Shown here: piece after piece, positions 1 to 8,095 of the stretch | How the letters are laid out: every line of letters starts with the position of its first letter | Position numbering within the stretch: the stretch's first letter is position 1 | Assembly: GCA_002392915.1 (NCBI GenBank) | Contig: DGHQ01000041.1 | Coordinates: 1 to 54,525, forward strand | Length of the DNA: 54,525 nucleotides | From: Bacteroidales bacterium UBA3844 | Lineage (GTDB): Bacteria; Bacteroidota; Bacteroidia; Bacteroidales; Paludibacteraceae | Reading direction: 5' to 3' | Made by a program: the position numbers and the translations under genes | Notes under the pieces: model-generated | What the model was told of the DNA's origin: nothing | Seen by the model: the letters and a program-made list of their open reading frames with translations, nothing else | The model's database searches: none

Positions 1-8
1 CCGCATCT

Positions 9-640
9 CCCCGCACATACTCCGCTCCGCTGCGTATGTACGGGGTTACAGAGATAGCGTCTTCCAGACGCATTGTCGTGGGCTCTCTATCCTCGCATCC
101 CCCGCACATACTACACTCCGCTGTGTATGTACGGGGTTGCGGAGATAGCGTCTTCCTGACGCATTGGATCATGTGGCTCTCTATCCTCGCATCCACCGCA
201 TCCCCCGCACATACTACGCTTCGCTGCGTATGTACGGGGTTACAGAGATAGCGTCTTCCTGACGCATTGGATCATGTGGCTCTCTATCCTCGCATCCACC
301 GCATCCCCCGCACATACTACGCTTCGCTGCGTATGTACGGGGTTACAGAGATAGCGTCTTCCAGACGCATGGGGGCATGGGCTCTCTATCCTCGCATCCC
401 CTGCATCTCCCCGCACATACTACGCTTCGCTGCGTATGTACGGGGTTACGGAGATAGCGTCTTCCAGGCACCCCGCACATACTACGCTCCGCTGCGTATG
501 TACGGGGTTACGGAAATAGCGTCTTCCAGACGCATGGGGGCATTGGCTCTCTATCCTCACATCCCCTGCATCTCCTCGCACATACTACGCTCCGCTGCGT
601 ATGTACGGGGTTACGGAAATAGCGTCTTCCAGACGCATAA
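9..640. repeat. Seven-copy ~103-base tandem repeat with two hairpins per unit
   Basis: Units begin near 9, 100, 203, 306, 409, 471 and 574, giving spacings of 91, 103, 103, 103, 62 and 103 bases. Each unit holds a long imperfect hairpin (CCCCG, CACATAC, then GTATGT, aCGGGG) and a short perfect one (GCGTCT tcc AGACGC). The unit starting at 409 is shortened, and the last one starts with a variant base. The ORFs that run through it are translations of the repeat and do not look like genes. The array ends about 5 bases before the pnp terminator. Its function is unknown; the paired hairpins recall REP/BIME-type elements of other bacteria. Confidence 0.9.
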
Positions 641-644
641 AACC

Positions 645-676
645 AAAAAGGCACCAGATTGCTCTGATGCCTTTTC
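645..676 (-). terminator. Terminator of pnp (works in both directions)
   Basis: Stem at 646-658 and 663-675 (AAAAGGCA, one mismatch, CAGA, loop TTGC) with T-runs on both strands. It lies 19 bases past the pnp stop codon and separates pnp from the tandem repeat array. Confidence 0.85.
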
Positions 677-694
677 TTATTTTGGATTTAATTA

Positions 695-2920
695 TTATCC
701 TTGGTCTCCGCCACCATTGTTGTTATTGTGGTGATGGTGATGAGGTCGCTCAGGACGGTCGCCTCTCTCAGGACGCTCTCCCTCAACTCTCTCAGGACGT
801 GGAAGCAATGCTTTGTGTGAAAGCTTGAACTTACCGCTCTTCTGGTCGATGTCAAGAAGCTTGACTGAGATGGTGTCTCCTTCCTTGATGCCTGTCTGCT
901 CCATAGTCTCGAATCTCTTCCACTCGATTTCTGAGATGTGAAGAAGACCTTCCTTGCCTGGCATAAACTCTACGAATGCTCCGTATGGCATGATGCTCTT
1001 AACCTTCGCGTCGTATGTCTCGCCAACCTCTGGAACTGCAACGATTGCCTTGATTCTGCTCAATGCTGCGTCGATAGCTGTCTTGTTGGAAGCACTTACT
1101 TCGATGTGTCCCTTACCGTCTACTTCATCGATAGAAACTACAGCGCCAGACTTCTCCTGAATATCCTGGATGATCTTTCCGCCAGGTCCGATCACTGCAC
1201 CGATAAGCTCCTTAGGAATATCCATAGTGACGATGCGTGGTGCATGCTCCTTAAGATCTGGACGTACCTCTGGAATTGTCTCAAGAATCTTGCCTAGGAT
1301 GTGAAGTCTTCCTTCCTTAGCCTGTGCAAGCGCCTTCTCGATAACCTCGTACGACAATCCGTCTACCTTGATATCCATCTGTGTCGCTGTGATACCATCC
1401 TTTGTACCAGTCACCTTGAAGTCCATATCTCCTAGGTGATCCTCGTCTCCAAGGATATCTGAAAGGATTGCATACTTGCCGTAGCAGTTTCCACCGTCTG
1501 CGATAAGTCCCATCGCGATACCTGCAACTGGCTTCTTGATCTTAACTCCGGCATCCATCAATGAAAGTGTACCAGCGCAAACTGTTGCCATTGATGAAGA
1601 ACCGTTACTCTCCATGATATCTGAAACTACGCGTACGCAGTATGGATAATCTTCAGGAATCATTCCCTTAAGTGCACGCCATGCCAAGTGACCGTGACCG
1701 ATCTCACGACGTCCGACACCTCTCTGTGCCTTAGCCTCACCTGTCGAGAATGGAGGGAAGTTGTAGTGAAGAAGGAATCTCTCCTTGCCCTGATTCAAAA
1801 CGTCATCGACAAGCTTCTCATCCTGCTTTGTTCCCAATGTACAAGTAGTCAACGACTGTGTCTCTCCACGTGTGAAGATGGCAGAACCGTGTGCTCCTGG
1901 CAAATAGTCTACCTCACACCAGATAGGACGGATCTCTGTTGTCTTACGTCCGTCAAGACGCTTGCCCTCATCTAGGATAGAACGACGCATAGCCTCTTTC
2001 TCTACTGCGTGGTAGTATCTGTCGATCATGCCTGCCTTAGCCTCAAGCTCGTCGTCTGAAAGGTTTAGAGACGCGATGTACTCCTCCTTTACGCTGCGGA
2101 ACTTAGCCTCACGGTCGTGCTTGTCTGTATTTGCTGAAGTTGCGAATGCGTAAGCTTTGTCGTAACACTTAGCCCATACATCCTTCTTCAAATCCTCATC
2201 GTTGTCTTCGTGGTTGTACTCACGCTTAACTGTCTTGCCTACTGCCTCAGTCAACTCTTTCTGAACAAGACATGCTGTCTTGATTGCTTCGTGAGCCACC
2301 TTCAATGCCTCAAGCATTGTAGCCTCTGAAACCTCGTTCATCTCACCCTCAACCATCATGATGTTCTCATATGTTGCGGCTACCATGATGTCAAGGTCGT
2401 TGCCCTTCATCTGCTCGAATGTAGGGTTGATGATGAATTTGCCATCCTTCAAGATCACACGAACCTCTGAGATTGGTCCGTTGAATGGAATGTCAGACAC
2501 TGCCAATGCCGCAGAAGCTGCAAGTCCTGCCAAACTGTCTGGCTGGTCGACACCGTCAGCTGAAATCATCAATACGTTTACGAATGTCTCTGCATGGTAA
2601 TCGTCTGGGAATAATGGACGCAAAGCACGGTCCACCAAACGGGCAGTAAGTATCTCATAGTCGGATGCCTTACCCTCTCTCTTTGTGAATCCACCAGGGA
2701 AACGGCCGTAGGCTCCGTATTTTTCCTTGTATTCTACTGTCAACGGCATAAAATCTGTGCCAGGCACTGCGTCAGTTGCTGTACAGACTGTCGCTAGCAA
2801 CATTGTCTTGCCAAGGCGAACTACGACTGCTCCGTCGGCCTGCTTAGCTAATTTGCCTGTCTCGATCGTAATCTCTCTGCCGTCAGGGAGTTTGACCGAT
2901 TTTGTAATTACATTTAACAT
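695..2920 (-). CDS. pnp: Polyribonucleotide nucleotidyltransferase (PNPase)
   Basis: A cytoplasmic phosphorolytic 3'-to-5' exoribonuclease for mRNA decay. The 741 residues show two RNase PH-like halves, with the active half carrying FSTGE, GRREIGHG, SNGSSSMA and the metal-binding segment DEDHLGDMDFK. A KH domain (GPGGKII) and an S1 domain (IMPYGAFVEF, GLLHISEI) follow. The last ~30 residues form a low-complexity tail: repeated RPER, then five His, four Asn and a Gly-rich end. The start MLNVITKSV fits a -7 box (TAGATTTG on the minus strand at 2954-2961), which would give a ~27-base leader. It is transcribed alone and ends at a clear terminator. Identification is secure; the tail is unusual and its role unknown. 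Confidence 0.98.
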   Translation of the reverse strand: MLNVITKSVKLPDGREITIETGKLAKQADGAVVVRLGKTMLLATVCTATDAVPGTDFMPLTVEYKEKYGAYGRFPGGFTKREGKASDYEILTARLVDRALRPLFPDDYHAETFVNVLMISADGVDQPDSLAGLAASAALAVSDIPFNGPISEVRVILKDGKFIINPTFEQMKGNDLDIMVAATYENIMMVEGEMNEVSEATMLEALKVAHEAIKTACLVQKELTEAVGKTVKREYNHEDNDEDLKKDVWAKCYDKAYAFATSANTDKHDREAKFRSVKEEYIASLNLSDDELEAKAGMIDRYYHAVEKEAMRRSILDEGKRLDGRKTTEIRPIWCEVDYLPGAHGSAIFTRGETQSLTTCTLGTKQDEKLVDDVLNQGKERFLLHYNFPPFSTGEAKAQRGVGRREIGHGHLAWRALKGMIPEDYPYCVRVVSDIMESNGSSSMATVCAGTLSLMDAGVKIKKPVAGIAMGLIADGGNCYGKYAILSDILGDEDHLGDMDFKVTGTKDGITATQMDIKVDGLSYEVIEKALAQAKEGRLHILGKILETIPEVRPDLKEHAPRIVTMDIPKELIGAVIGPGGKIIQDIQEKSGAVVSIDEVDGKGHIEVSASNKTAIDAALSRIKAIVAVPEVGETYDAKVKSIMPYGAFVEFMPGKEGLLHISEIEWKRFETMEQTGIKEGDTISVKLLDIDQKSGKFKLSHKALLPRPERVEGERPERGDRPERPHHHHHNNNNGGGDQG

Positions 2921-2953
2921 CTTATCTTCTTTTTTTCGTCAAAATATCTGCTA

Positions 2954-2961
2954 CAAATCTA
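2954..2961 (-). promoter_or_regulatory. -7 box of pnp promoter
   Basis: Minus strand reads TAGATTTG, matching the Bacteroidetes TAnnTTTG element, 34 bases upstream of the pnp start. The -33 element is poor (TTTAG at 2981-2985, 19-base spacing). Confidence 0.5.
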
Positions 2962-3027
2962 CACTTTTTTTATCCAAAAACTAAAATAATCGCAATTATT
3001 TTCGTTTTTATCGGATAAATCTGCAAT

Positions 3028-4845
3028 TTACTTTTGCATAGAGTAGAGTTTATTGTACAAACCGCCTTTTTGGATCAGCTCTTCGTGGGTGCCTTTTTCC
3101 ACGATTTCTCCTTTTTCAAGCACGCAGATCAAATCTGCTTTCTTGATTGTGGAAAGACGGTGGGCAATCACGATTGTGGTGCGGTTTTTCATCAGCTCCT
3201 CAAGTGCCGCCTGCACAAGTTTCTCGCTTTCAGTGTCGAGTGCCGACGTCGCTTCATCAAGAATCAGTATCGACGGATTTTTCAGGATGGCTCGTGCGAT
3301 GCTCAGTCTCTGGCGTTGTCCGCCTGAGAGTCTGCCTCCGTGGTCGCCGATATTGGTCTGGTATCCTTCTTCCGTCGCCATAATAAAATTATGTGCATTG
3401 GCAATTTTTGCGGCGTTGATGATGTCCTCGTCAGTCGCATTCTCTGTGCCGAACTTTATATTATTATATATGGAGTCGTTGAAGAGAATCGGATCCTGGT
3501 TCACATTGCCCATGTACCCGCGCAGGTCGTGCAATGTGAAATTGCGGATGTCTGTTCCGTCAATCGTGATTTTTCCTTTCTGCACATCATAGAATCTAGG
3601 CAAAAGATCTACCATGGTTGATTTTCCGGATCCGGATGCTCCCACCAAAGCTACAGTCTGTCCTTTCTTGATGTCGAGCGAAATTCCTTTCAGAATCCAC
3701 TCTTCTTCATATTTGAACCATACGTCTTTGAATGAGATTTCTTTTTCAAATGGCTCTGCCTTGACTGGATTGTCCACTACCTTCAATGGATTGTTCGCCA
3801 GCAACACCATATCGATTCTTGCCAAAGATGCTTTTCCTTTCTCTATGCTGTACATGGCTTTCGATAATTCTTTGGCTGGGTTGATGATGCTGTAGAATAT
3901 CACAAGGTAGTAGATGAACTCTCCGGCATTCAGTGAGCTTTGGTCGTTAAGTATCAGTGATCCTCCGAAAAACAATACGATAGCTATCATGATTGTTCCC
4001 AAAAACTCACTCATCGGGTGCGCCAACATGTAGCGACGGTTGATCTTATTTGTCGTTTTTCTCAACTGGTTGTTTAGCTCCCCAAATCGTTTGCAGATAT
4101 GCTCCTCTGCGTTGAATGCCTTGATTATACGCAGTCCGTTGAGTGTCTCCTCTATGATTGAAGTCAAACTTCCTTGCTGTTCTTGTCCGACAACAGATTT
4201 CCTTTTCAGGCTTCGTCCGACTCTTCCCATCAAAAATCCGGCTATCGGCAATACCAAAAGCACAAACAGTGTGAGCTGCCAACTCATCATCAGCATGACG
4301 CCAAGATAGAAGATTATCATTATGGGGTTTTTGCTCAACAACTCGATTGAACTCATTATCGAAGCTTCTACTTCACCTACGTCGGACAACATTCTAGCCA
4401 TGATGTCTCCCTTCTTCTGCTTGTCGTAGAATCCTAGATTGAGGTCGACGATTTTCGCATACATGTCACGACGGATGTCGCGGACAAGACCTGTTCGCAT
4501 CGGAATTATAAAATATGAAGCCAGATAAGTTGTGCCAGTTTTCAAAAGTGTCATGAATATGAGGATGACGGAAAGGAGCAGGAGTGTGTCGATGCCTCCG
4601 TGATTTTCTATATATTGCTGGACGTAGTAGTAGGCGTTGTTTTTTATACTGTCAAAAGACCATGGTTGAAACTCATAGACAACCTGCTCTGTCTTGAACA
4701 GAATCTGCAGGATAGGGATCAGTACAGCGAATGAGAATATGGAGAAAAGCGTCGCAAGCACGTTGCACAGAATATTCAGTGCAACGTGTCCTTTATAAGC
4801 GACGGCAAATCTTTTTATCAGAGATATAAACTGTGGTGTCTTCAC
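3028..4845 (-). CDS. ABC exporter, fused membrane and ATPase domains (MsbA-like)
   Basis: A half-size ABC exporter of 605 residues that should act as a homodimer in the inner membrane. The N-terminal ~330 residues carry about six hydrophobic segments. The ATPase domain has Walker A GASGSGKST, the signature LSGGQRQRL, Walker B ILILDEATSALD and the switch IAHRLST. The family includes the lipid A flippase MsbA and many lipid or peptide exporters; MsbA-like lipid export is the likely role but the substrate cannot be read from sequence. The gene starts 6 bases after the purB stop codon and should be co-transcribed with it. No terminator is obvious between it and the pnp promoter region. Confidence 0.93.
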   Translation of the reverse strand: MKTPQFISLIKRFAVAYKGHVALNILCNVLATLFSIFSFAVLIPILQILFKTEQVVYEFQPWSFDSIKNNAYYYVQQYIENHGGIDTLLLLSVILIFMTLLKTGTTYLASYFIIPMRTGLVRDIRRDMYAKIVDLNLGFYDKQKKGDIMARMLSDVGEVEASIMSSIELLSKNPIMIIFYLGVMLMMSWQLTLFVLLVLPIAGFLMGRVGRSLKRKSVVGQEQQGSLTSIIEETLNGLRIIKAFNAEEHICKRFGELNNQLRKTTNKINRRYMLAHPMSEFLGTIMIAIVLFFGGSLILNDQSSLNAGEFIYYLVIFYSIINPAKELSKAMYSIEKGKASLARIDMVLLANNPLKVVDNPVKAEPFEKEISFKDVWFKYEEEWILKGISLDIKKGQTVALVGASGSGKSTMVDLLPRFYDVQKGKITIDGTDIRNFTLHDLRGYMGNVNQDPILFNDSIYNNIKFGTENATDEDIINAAKIANAHNFIMATEEGYQTNIGDHGGRLSGGQRQRLSIARAILKNPSILILDEATSALDTESEKLVQAALEELMKNRTTIVIAHRLSTIKKADLICVLEKGEIVEKGTHEELIQKGGLYNKLYSMQK

Positions 4846-4851
4846 GCAGAT

Positions 4852-6201
4852 TTACTTATAAATACCAGTGTAAGTGTTTGGCTTTATGGCACGTAGCTCT
4901 GCTTTCACCTTCTCGTCTACATTTAGAGTCTCGATGAAATCAGCGATTGTTTTTTCGTTGATTTTCTGGTTTGTACGAGTCAACTCTTTCAATGTCTCGT
5001 ATGGATTTGGATAGTTTTCGCGACGTAGGATTGTCTGGATTCCTTCCGCAACAACTGCCCAGTTCTTCTCCAAATCAGCGGCGATAGCATCCTCGTTAAG
5101 AAGAAGTTTGCCAAGACCTTTCTGGATCGACTTGATTGAGATGATAGAGTGAGCCAAAGGCACTCCGATATTTCTCAAAACAGTTGAGTCTGTCAAGTCG
5201 CGCTGCAAACGTGATACAGGAAGCTTTGCAGACAAATGCTCAAGAATTGCGTTTGCGATTCCTAGGTTTCCTTCCGCATTCTCATAGTCGATTGGGTTGA
5301 CCTTGTGTGGCATTGCAGATGAACCAACCTCACCCTTCTTGATTTTCTGCTTGAAATACTCCATCATGATGTACATCCAGAAGTCGCGGCAAAGGTCGAT
5401 CATGATGACGTTGATTCTCTTGATGCTGTCGAATACGCGGCTCAAATTGTCGTAGTTGGAAATCTGAGTTGTGTATGCTTCACGCTCAACACCAAGTTTC
5501 TCAGCTGTGAACTTGTTGCCGAATGCAATCCAGTCTATATTTGGGAATGCCACATTGTGGGCGTTGAAGTTTCCTGTAGCTCCACCGAACTTTGCTGGCA
5601 TCTTCATCGTCTTCAACTCTGCAAGCTGCACCTGTAGACGTGATACGAATACCTTGATCTCTTTTCCAAGACGAGTAGGGGATGCTGGCTGTCCGTGTGT
5701 CTTTGCCAACATTGCGATGTCCTTCCACTCTGTAGCATACTCATCAAGTTTTGCGATAAGTCCTTCTACCTCAGGAATGAACACATTGTTAAGCGCTTCA
5801 CGCATCGACATCGGAATAGAAGTGTTGTTGATGTCCTGGCTTGTCAAACCAAAGTGGATATACTCCTTGTCTTCCTTTAGACCAAGAGCCTCAAACTTCT
5901 CTTTCAAGAAGTACTCTACAGCCTTCACGTCGTGGTTTGTTACGCTTTCAATTTCCTTGATGCGGTTGGCATCCTCAATAGAGAAGTTTGCGTAGATCTT
6001 TCTCAAATCAGCAAACACCTTGCTGTCGATGTTTTTAAGTGCTGGCAATGGAATCTCGCACAATGCGATAAAATACTCCACTTCTACACGCACTCTATAC
6101 TTAATTAGAGCGAACTCTGAAAAATATTCTGCTAATTCGTCTGCTTTGCTTCTATATCTTCCGTCTACTGGAGATATAGCGGTCAATTCCTGTAAATTCA
6201 T
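4852..6201 (-). CDS. purB: Adenylosuccinate lyase
   Basis: Catalyses two fumarate-releasing steps of purine synthesis (SAICAR to AICAR, adenylosuccinate to AMP) in the cytosol. The fumarase/aspartase superfamily signature SSAMPHKVNP is present, together with the TSQDIN and KTHGQPASPT segments of the active site. An upstream in-frame Met at 6237 would add 12 residues, but a -7 box (TATCTTTG, minus strand, 6235-6242) overlaps that position. Met at 6201 (MNLQELTAISPVDGRY) is therefore the likely start, giving 449 residues, the usual length. It heads an operon with the downstream ABC exporter. Confidence 0.97.
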   Translation of the reverse strand: MNLQELTAISPVDGRYRSKADELAEYFSEFALIKYRVRVEVEYFIALCEIPLPALKNIDSKVFADLRKIYANFSIEDANRIKEIESVTNHDVKAVEYFLKEKFEALGLKEDKEYIHFGLTSQDINNTSIPMSMREALNNVFIPEVEGLIAKLDEYATEWKDIAMLAKTHGQPASPTRLGKEIKVFVSRLQVQLAELKTMKMPAKFGGATGNFNAHNVAFPNIDWIAFGNKFTAEKLGVEREAYTTQISNYDNLSRVFDSIKRINVIMIDLCRDFWMYIMMEYFKQKIKKGEVGSSAMPHKVNPIDYENAEGNLGIANAILEHLSAKLPVSRLQRDLTDSTVLRNIGVPLAHSIISIKSIQKGLGKLLLNEDAIAADLEKNWAVVAEGIQTILRRENYPNPYETLKELTRTNQKINEKTIADFIETLNVDEKVKAELRAIKPNTYTGIYK

Positions 6202-6234
6202 ACTTGACTTTTTATTTGATGTATAAAAACCCTG

Positions 6235-6242
6235 CAAAGATA
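6235..6242 (-). promoter_or_regulatory. -7 box of purB promoter
   Basis: Minus strand TATCTTTG, a full match to TAnnTTTG, 34 bases upstream of the chosen purB start. No good -33 TTTG is visible. It excludes the longer purB start at 6237. Confidence 0.6.
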
Positions 6243-6333
6243 AGCATTTTATTTGAGTTTGGTTGTATTACGACGATGGACTTTTGCTATATTTGCCCAA
6301 ACCGACATAAAAAACGACGATGACGACGTATTT

Positions 6334-6475
6334 ATGAAACATTCTATTTTGACTATATTTGTTTTTGCGACGTTGCAGCTGAGCAACGAAAATATCTTGC
6401 TCAAGATCCAAAGGGTGAGTTTATGATGGTGGCAGATAAAAAATCAAAGTCGACGATAAACTATGCTATCAGATG
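6334..6475 (+). pseudogene. Decayed copy of a small secreted-protein gene
   Basis: Begins ATG-AAA-CAT and encodes a short hydrophobic stretch before a stop after 30 codons. Further on, 6437-6475 is nearly the same DNA as 7908-7930 (codons for QKIKVDDK in the other copy), but one base shorter so the frame is lost. It is therefore a remnant of the same gene as the ORF at 7790. Nothing else coding is seen between purB and 6642. Confidence 0.55.
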
Positions 6476-6505
6476 AAGCAGTTGACCTTTTTGGCAATGG
6501 CAGCC

Positions 6506-6530
6506 AAACGTTTCACGGTTGTGGAATGCG
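6506..6530. repeat. 25-base direct repeat, copy 1
   Basis: Identical over 25 bases to 7556-7580 (begins AAACGTTTCACGG). The two copies lie on either side of the DjlA-like gene. In one minus-strand frame both encode HSTTVKR, so the repeat may be a relic of a protein-coding segment rather than a control site. Confidence 0.8.
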
Positions 6531-6598
6531 TGCGTGCCCATGTGAAATTTTTCAATTGGATTTTTCTCCGTTTATTCAATTGATGCGATATTTTTACA

Positions 6599-6606
6599 TA
6601 CTTTTG
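6599..6606 (+). promoter_or_regulatory. -7 box upstream of the DjlA-like locus
   Basis: TACTTTTG matches TAnnTTTG and lies 36 bases upstream of the ATG at 6642. No convincing -33 element at the right distance. Confidence 0.4.
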
Positions 6607-6641
6607 CAAAATTTATGGCTGTTTTTTGAAAAAATCTGATT

Positions 6642-6917
6642 ATGGACAAAAATGAAATCGTAAGGAAATATAAGAGGCTTAAAATGTTATGTCTTTTGAT
6701 CCCAGTAATATCAGCTGTAATATTGTTGTTGCTAGGTTGTAGTGTAAGCGATATTGATTTGGTATTTTGCCTTGTCCTATGGTGGTTTGGACTGCCAATA
6801 TATTGTCTTTTAGATTCCACCCTTGGTTTCTCATTTTGGGAAAAAATGGGGTATGACAGAGAAGGAAATCAAAGATTTTATTTCAAAGCAGGAAGAGCAG
6901 AAGGCTTTAAGGCGTAA
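6642..6917 (+). CDS. Small membrane protein; possible detached anchor of the DjlA-like protein
   Basis: 91 residues with two hydrophobic segments (about 14-33 and 38-57) and a short charged start. Its last ~20 codons overlap the next gene in another frame. DjlA proteins have an N-terminal membrane anchor followed by TerB-like and J domains, and that anchor is missing from the next ORF. Removing one base from the GGGG run at 6848-6851 would fuse the two as ...WEKMGMTEKE..., giving a protein of about 300 residues. Either the gene is frameshifted, or two overlapping genes are translated in a coupled way. I treat it as a real N-terminal segment, with uncertainty about its expression. Confidence 0.5.
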   Translation: MDKNEIVRKYKRLKMLCLLIPVISAVILLLLGCSVSDIDLVFCLVLWWFGLPIYCLLDSTLGFSFWEKMGYDREGNQRFYFKAGRAEGFKA

Positions 6918-7548
6918 AAAAAGAGAAATCTTAGGAAGGAATCCAGTCAAGTATGCATTCCCGTTTATTCGAGAGATATGCAAACTTAATAAAGGAGCAA
7001 GGGAGGAGCAGAAGATAATTTTGTCTGATGTCCTAGGCGAAGAAGAGATAGAAATAATTTTTGACGATTTTCGAAAATTGGGTTCGTTAGAGGATGCAGT
7101 ATTGTATTGGCTAAAAAGATCTGGACGAGAGAGACTGTCATTTATGCATTTCCTTTTCAAATTGGCAATTGTGCAGGATGGAATCCATAACGACGAGTGG
7201 AATATGCTGATGAATCTGATACGGCAGTTGAGATTCAATAAGTTTTATTGCGAAGCTTTCAGATACAGATACTTCTCTTTGCGTACGGAATTTTATGATT
7301 ATGAGCGTAAAAGCTCCACATCGACGGAGGATCATTCCGCGTCGACAAATAATAGCTCCCAATCCTTGAAGCCATATTTCACAATCCTTGGTTTGGAAGA
7401 GACCGCATCTGATGAGGAAATCAAACGCGCCTACCATAAATTGGCGTTGCAACATCATCCAGATATGCAGAAAAACGCAGACAGGATAAAAGAGTGTGAG
7501 GCTATGATGGCGAAGATCAATGAGGCGTATGAGAAGCTGAGGGGCTGA
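6853..7548 (+). CDS. DjlA-like co-chaperone: TerB-like plus C-terminal J domain
   Basis: 231 residues from the Met at 6853 (MTEKEIKDF), which follows a G-rich stretch that could serve as ribosome binding site. The middle part (about 35-125) resembles a TerB-type helical domain (FLFKLAIVQDGIHNDEW). After a Ser/Thr-rich linker, the last ~65 residues are a J domain with the HPD tripeptide (LALQHHPDMQ) that stimulates Hsp70/DnaK ATPase. The order matches E. coli DjlA except that the membrane anchor sits in the overlapping ORF upstream. It appears to stand alone between decayed sequences. Confidence 0.85.
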   Translation: MTEKEIKDFISKQEEQKALRRKKREILGRNPVKYAFPFIREICKLNKGAREEQKIILSDVLGEEEIEIIFDDFRKLGSLEDAVLYWLKRSGRERLSFMHFLFKLAIVQDGIHNDEWNMLMNLIRQLRFNKFYCEAFRYRYFSLRTEFYDYERKSSTSTEDHSASTNNSSQSLKPYFTILGLEETASDEEIKRAYHKLALQHHPDMQKNADRIKECEAMMAKINEAYEKLRG

Positions 7549-7555
7549 TGAAATA

Positions 7556-7580
7556 AAACGTTTCACGGTTGTGGAATGCG
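7556..7580. repeat. 25-base direct repeat, copy 2
   Basis: Second copy of the repeat at 6506-6530, starting 7 bases after the DjlA-like stop codon. From here to 7789 I see no supported gene. Minus-strand frames give readable but unrecognised peptides, perhaps the remains of a gene. Confidence 0.8.
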
Positions 7581-7789
7581 AGCCGATCAACCGTGTGGAA
7601 ACAATAATCAACCGAGAACATTCTTTTGGGTGACCTTCTTGACGAAGCGGTGACCCGAACTCGTAGTAAGTCATCTCTATTTTGTCCGAGCTGTCGGTCG
7701 TGTTCTTGTTGAGGAATATGCAGAATGTACACTTAGACAATTTTTTAAATTTGCGGTTTCTAAATCTTAAATAAACTCAAACTAATTTT

Positions 7790-7954
7790 ATGAAACACAT
7801 AATCTTCAAAATATTAATTCTCGTCTCCACGACACTTTGGGGTGTCGCAAATATCTGTGCTCAAAATTCAGAATGGGAATGTATGACGGTAGGGGGTCAA
7901 AAAATCAAAGTCGACGATAAACGATGTTATTTGATAATATATTCCAGCAGGTAG
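7790..7954 (+). pseudogene. Truncated small secreted protein
   Basis: A 54-codon ORF with a good signal peptide (a hydrophobic run, then ANICAQ) followed by a short mature part ending in a stop. After the stop, another frame continues with a plausible peptide (7950-8021, SLDSYKKEWGSKF), which suggests a frameshift near 7935-7950. A -7 box TAAATTTG lies at 7746-7753. The decayed copy at 6334-6475 shares its start and the QKIKVDDK stretch. The family is not recognised. Confidence 0.5.
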
Positions 7955-8056
7955 TCTTGATAGTTATAAAAAAGAATGGGGCTCCAAATTTAAGTTTAAG
8001 GAGAAATCGGAATACAAGTAAAAAAGTCATTCAATCCAGTATAAATGGTATGTAAA

Positions 8057-8082
8057 AAAAGACGCGATGACTCGCGTCTTTT
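8057..8082. terminator. Bidirectional terminator
   Basis: Perfect 11-bp stem AAAAGACGCGA (8057-8067) with TCGCGTCTTTT (8072-8082), loop TGAC. It serves the converging transcripts of the 7790 remnant (plus) and the FISUMP gene (minus). Confidence 0.9.
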
Positions 8083-8095
8083 AATCAAATCTGAA

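Noticed and set aside
9..640. Possible CRISPR array
   Set aside because: The units are ~103 bases, repeated almost whole, with no short repeat/unique spacer pattern, and no cas genes are in the window.
36..828. Plus-strand ORFs through the tandem repeats and the pnp end
   Set aside because: They are translations of the repeat and of the strand opposite pnp, and no recognisable protein emerges.
7138..7740. 200-aa minus-strand ORF opposite the DjlA-like gene
   Set aside because: Most of it is antisense to a well-supported J-domain gene. Its first ~60 codons read naturally but match no family I know, so at most a relic.
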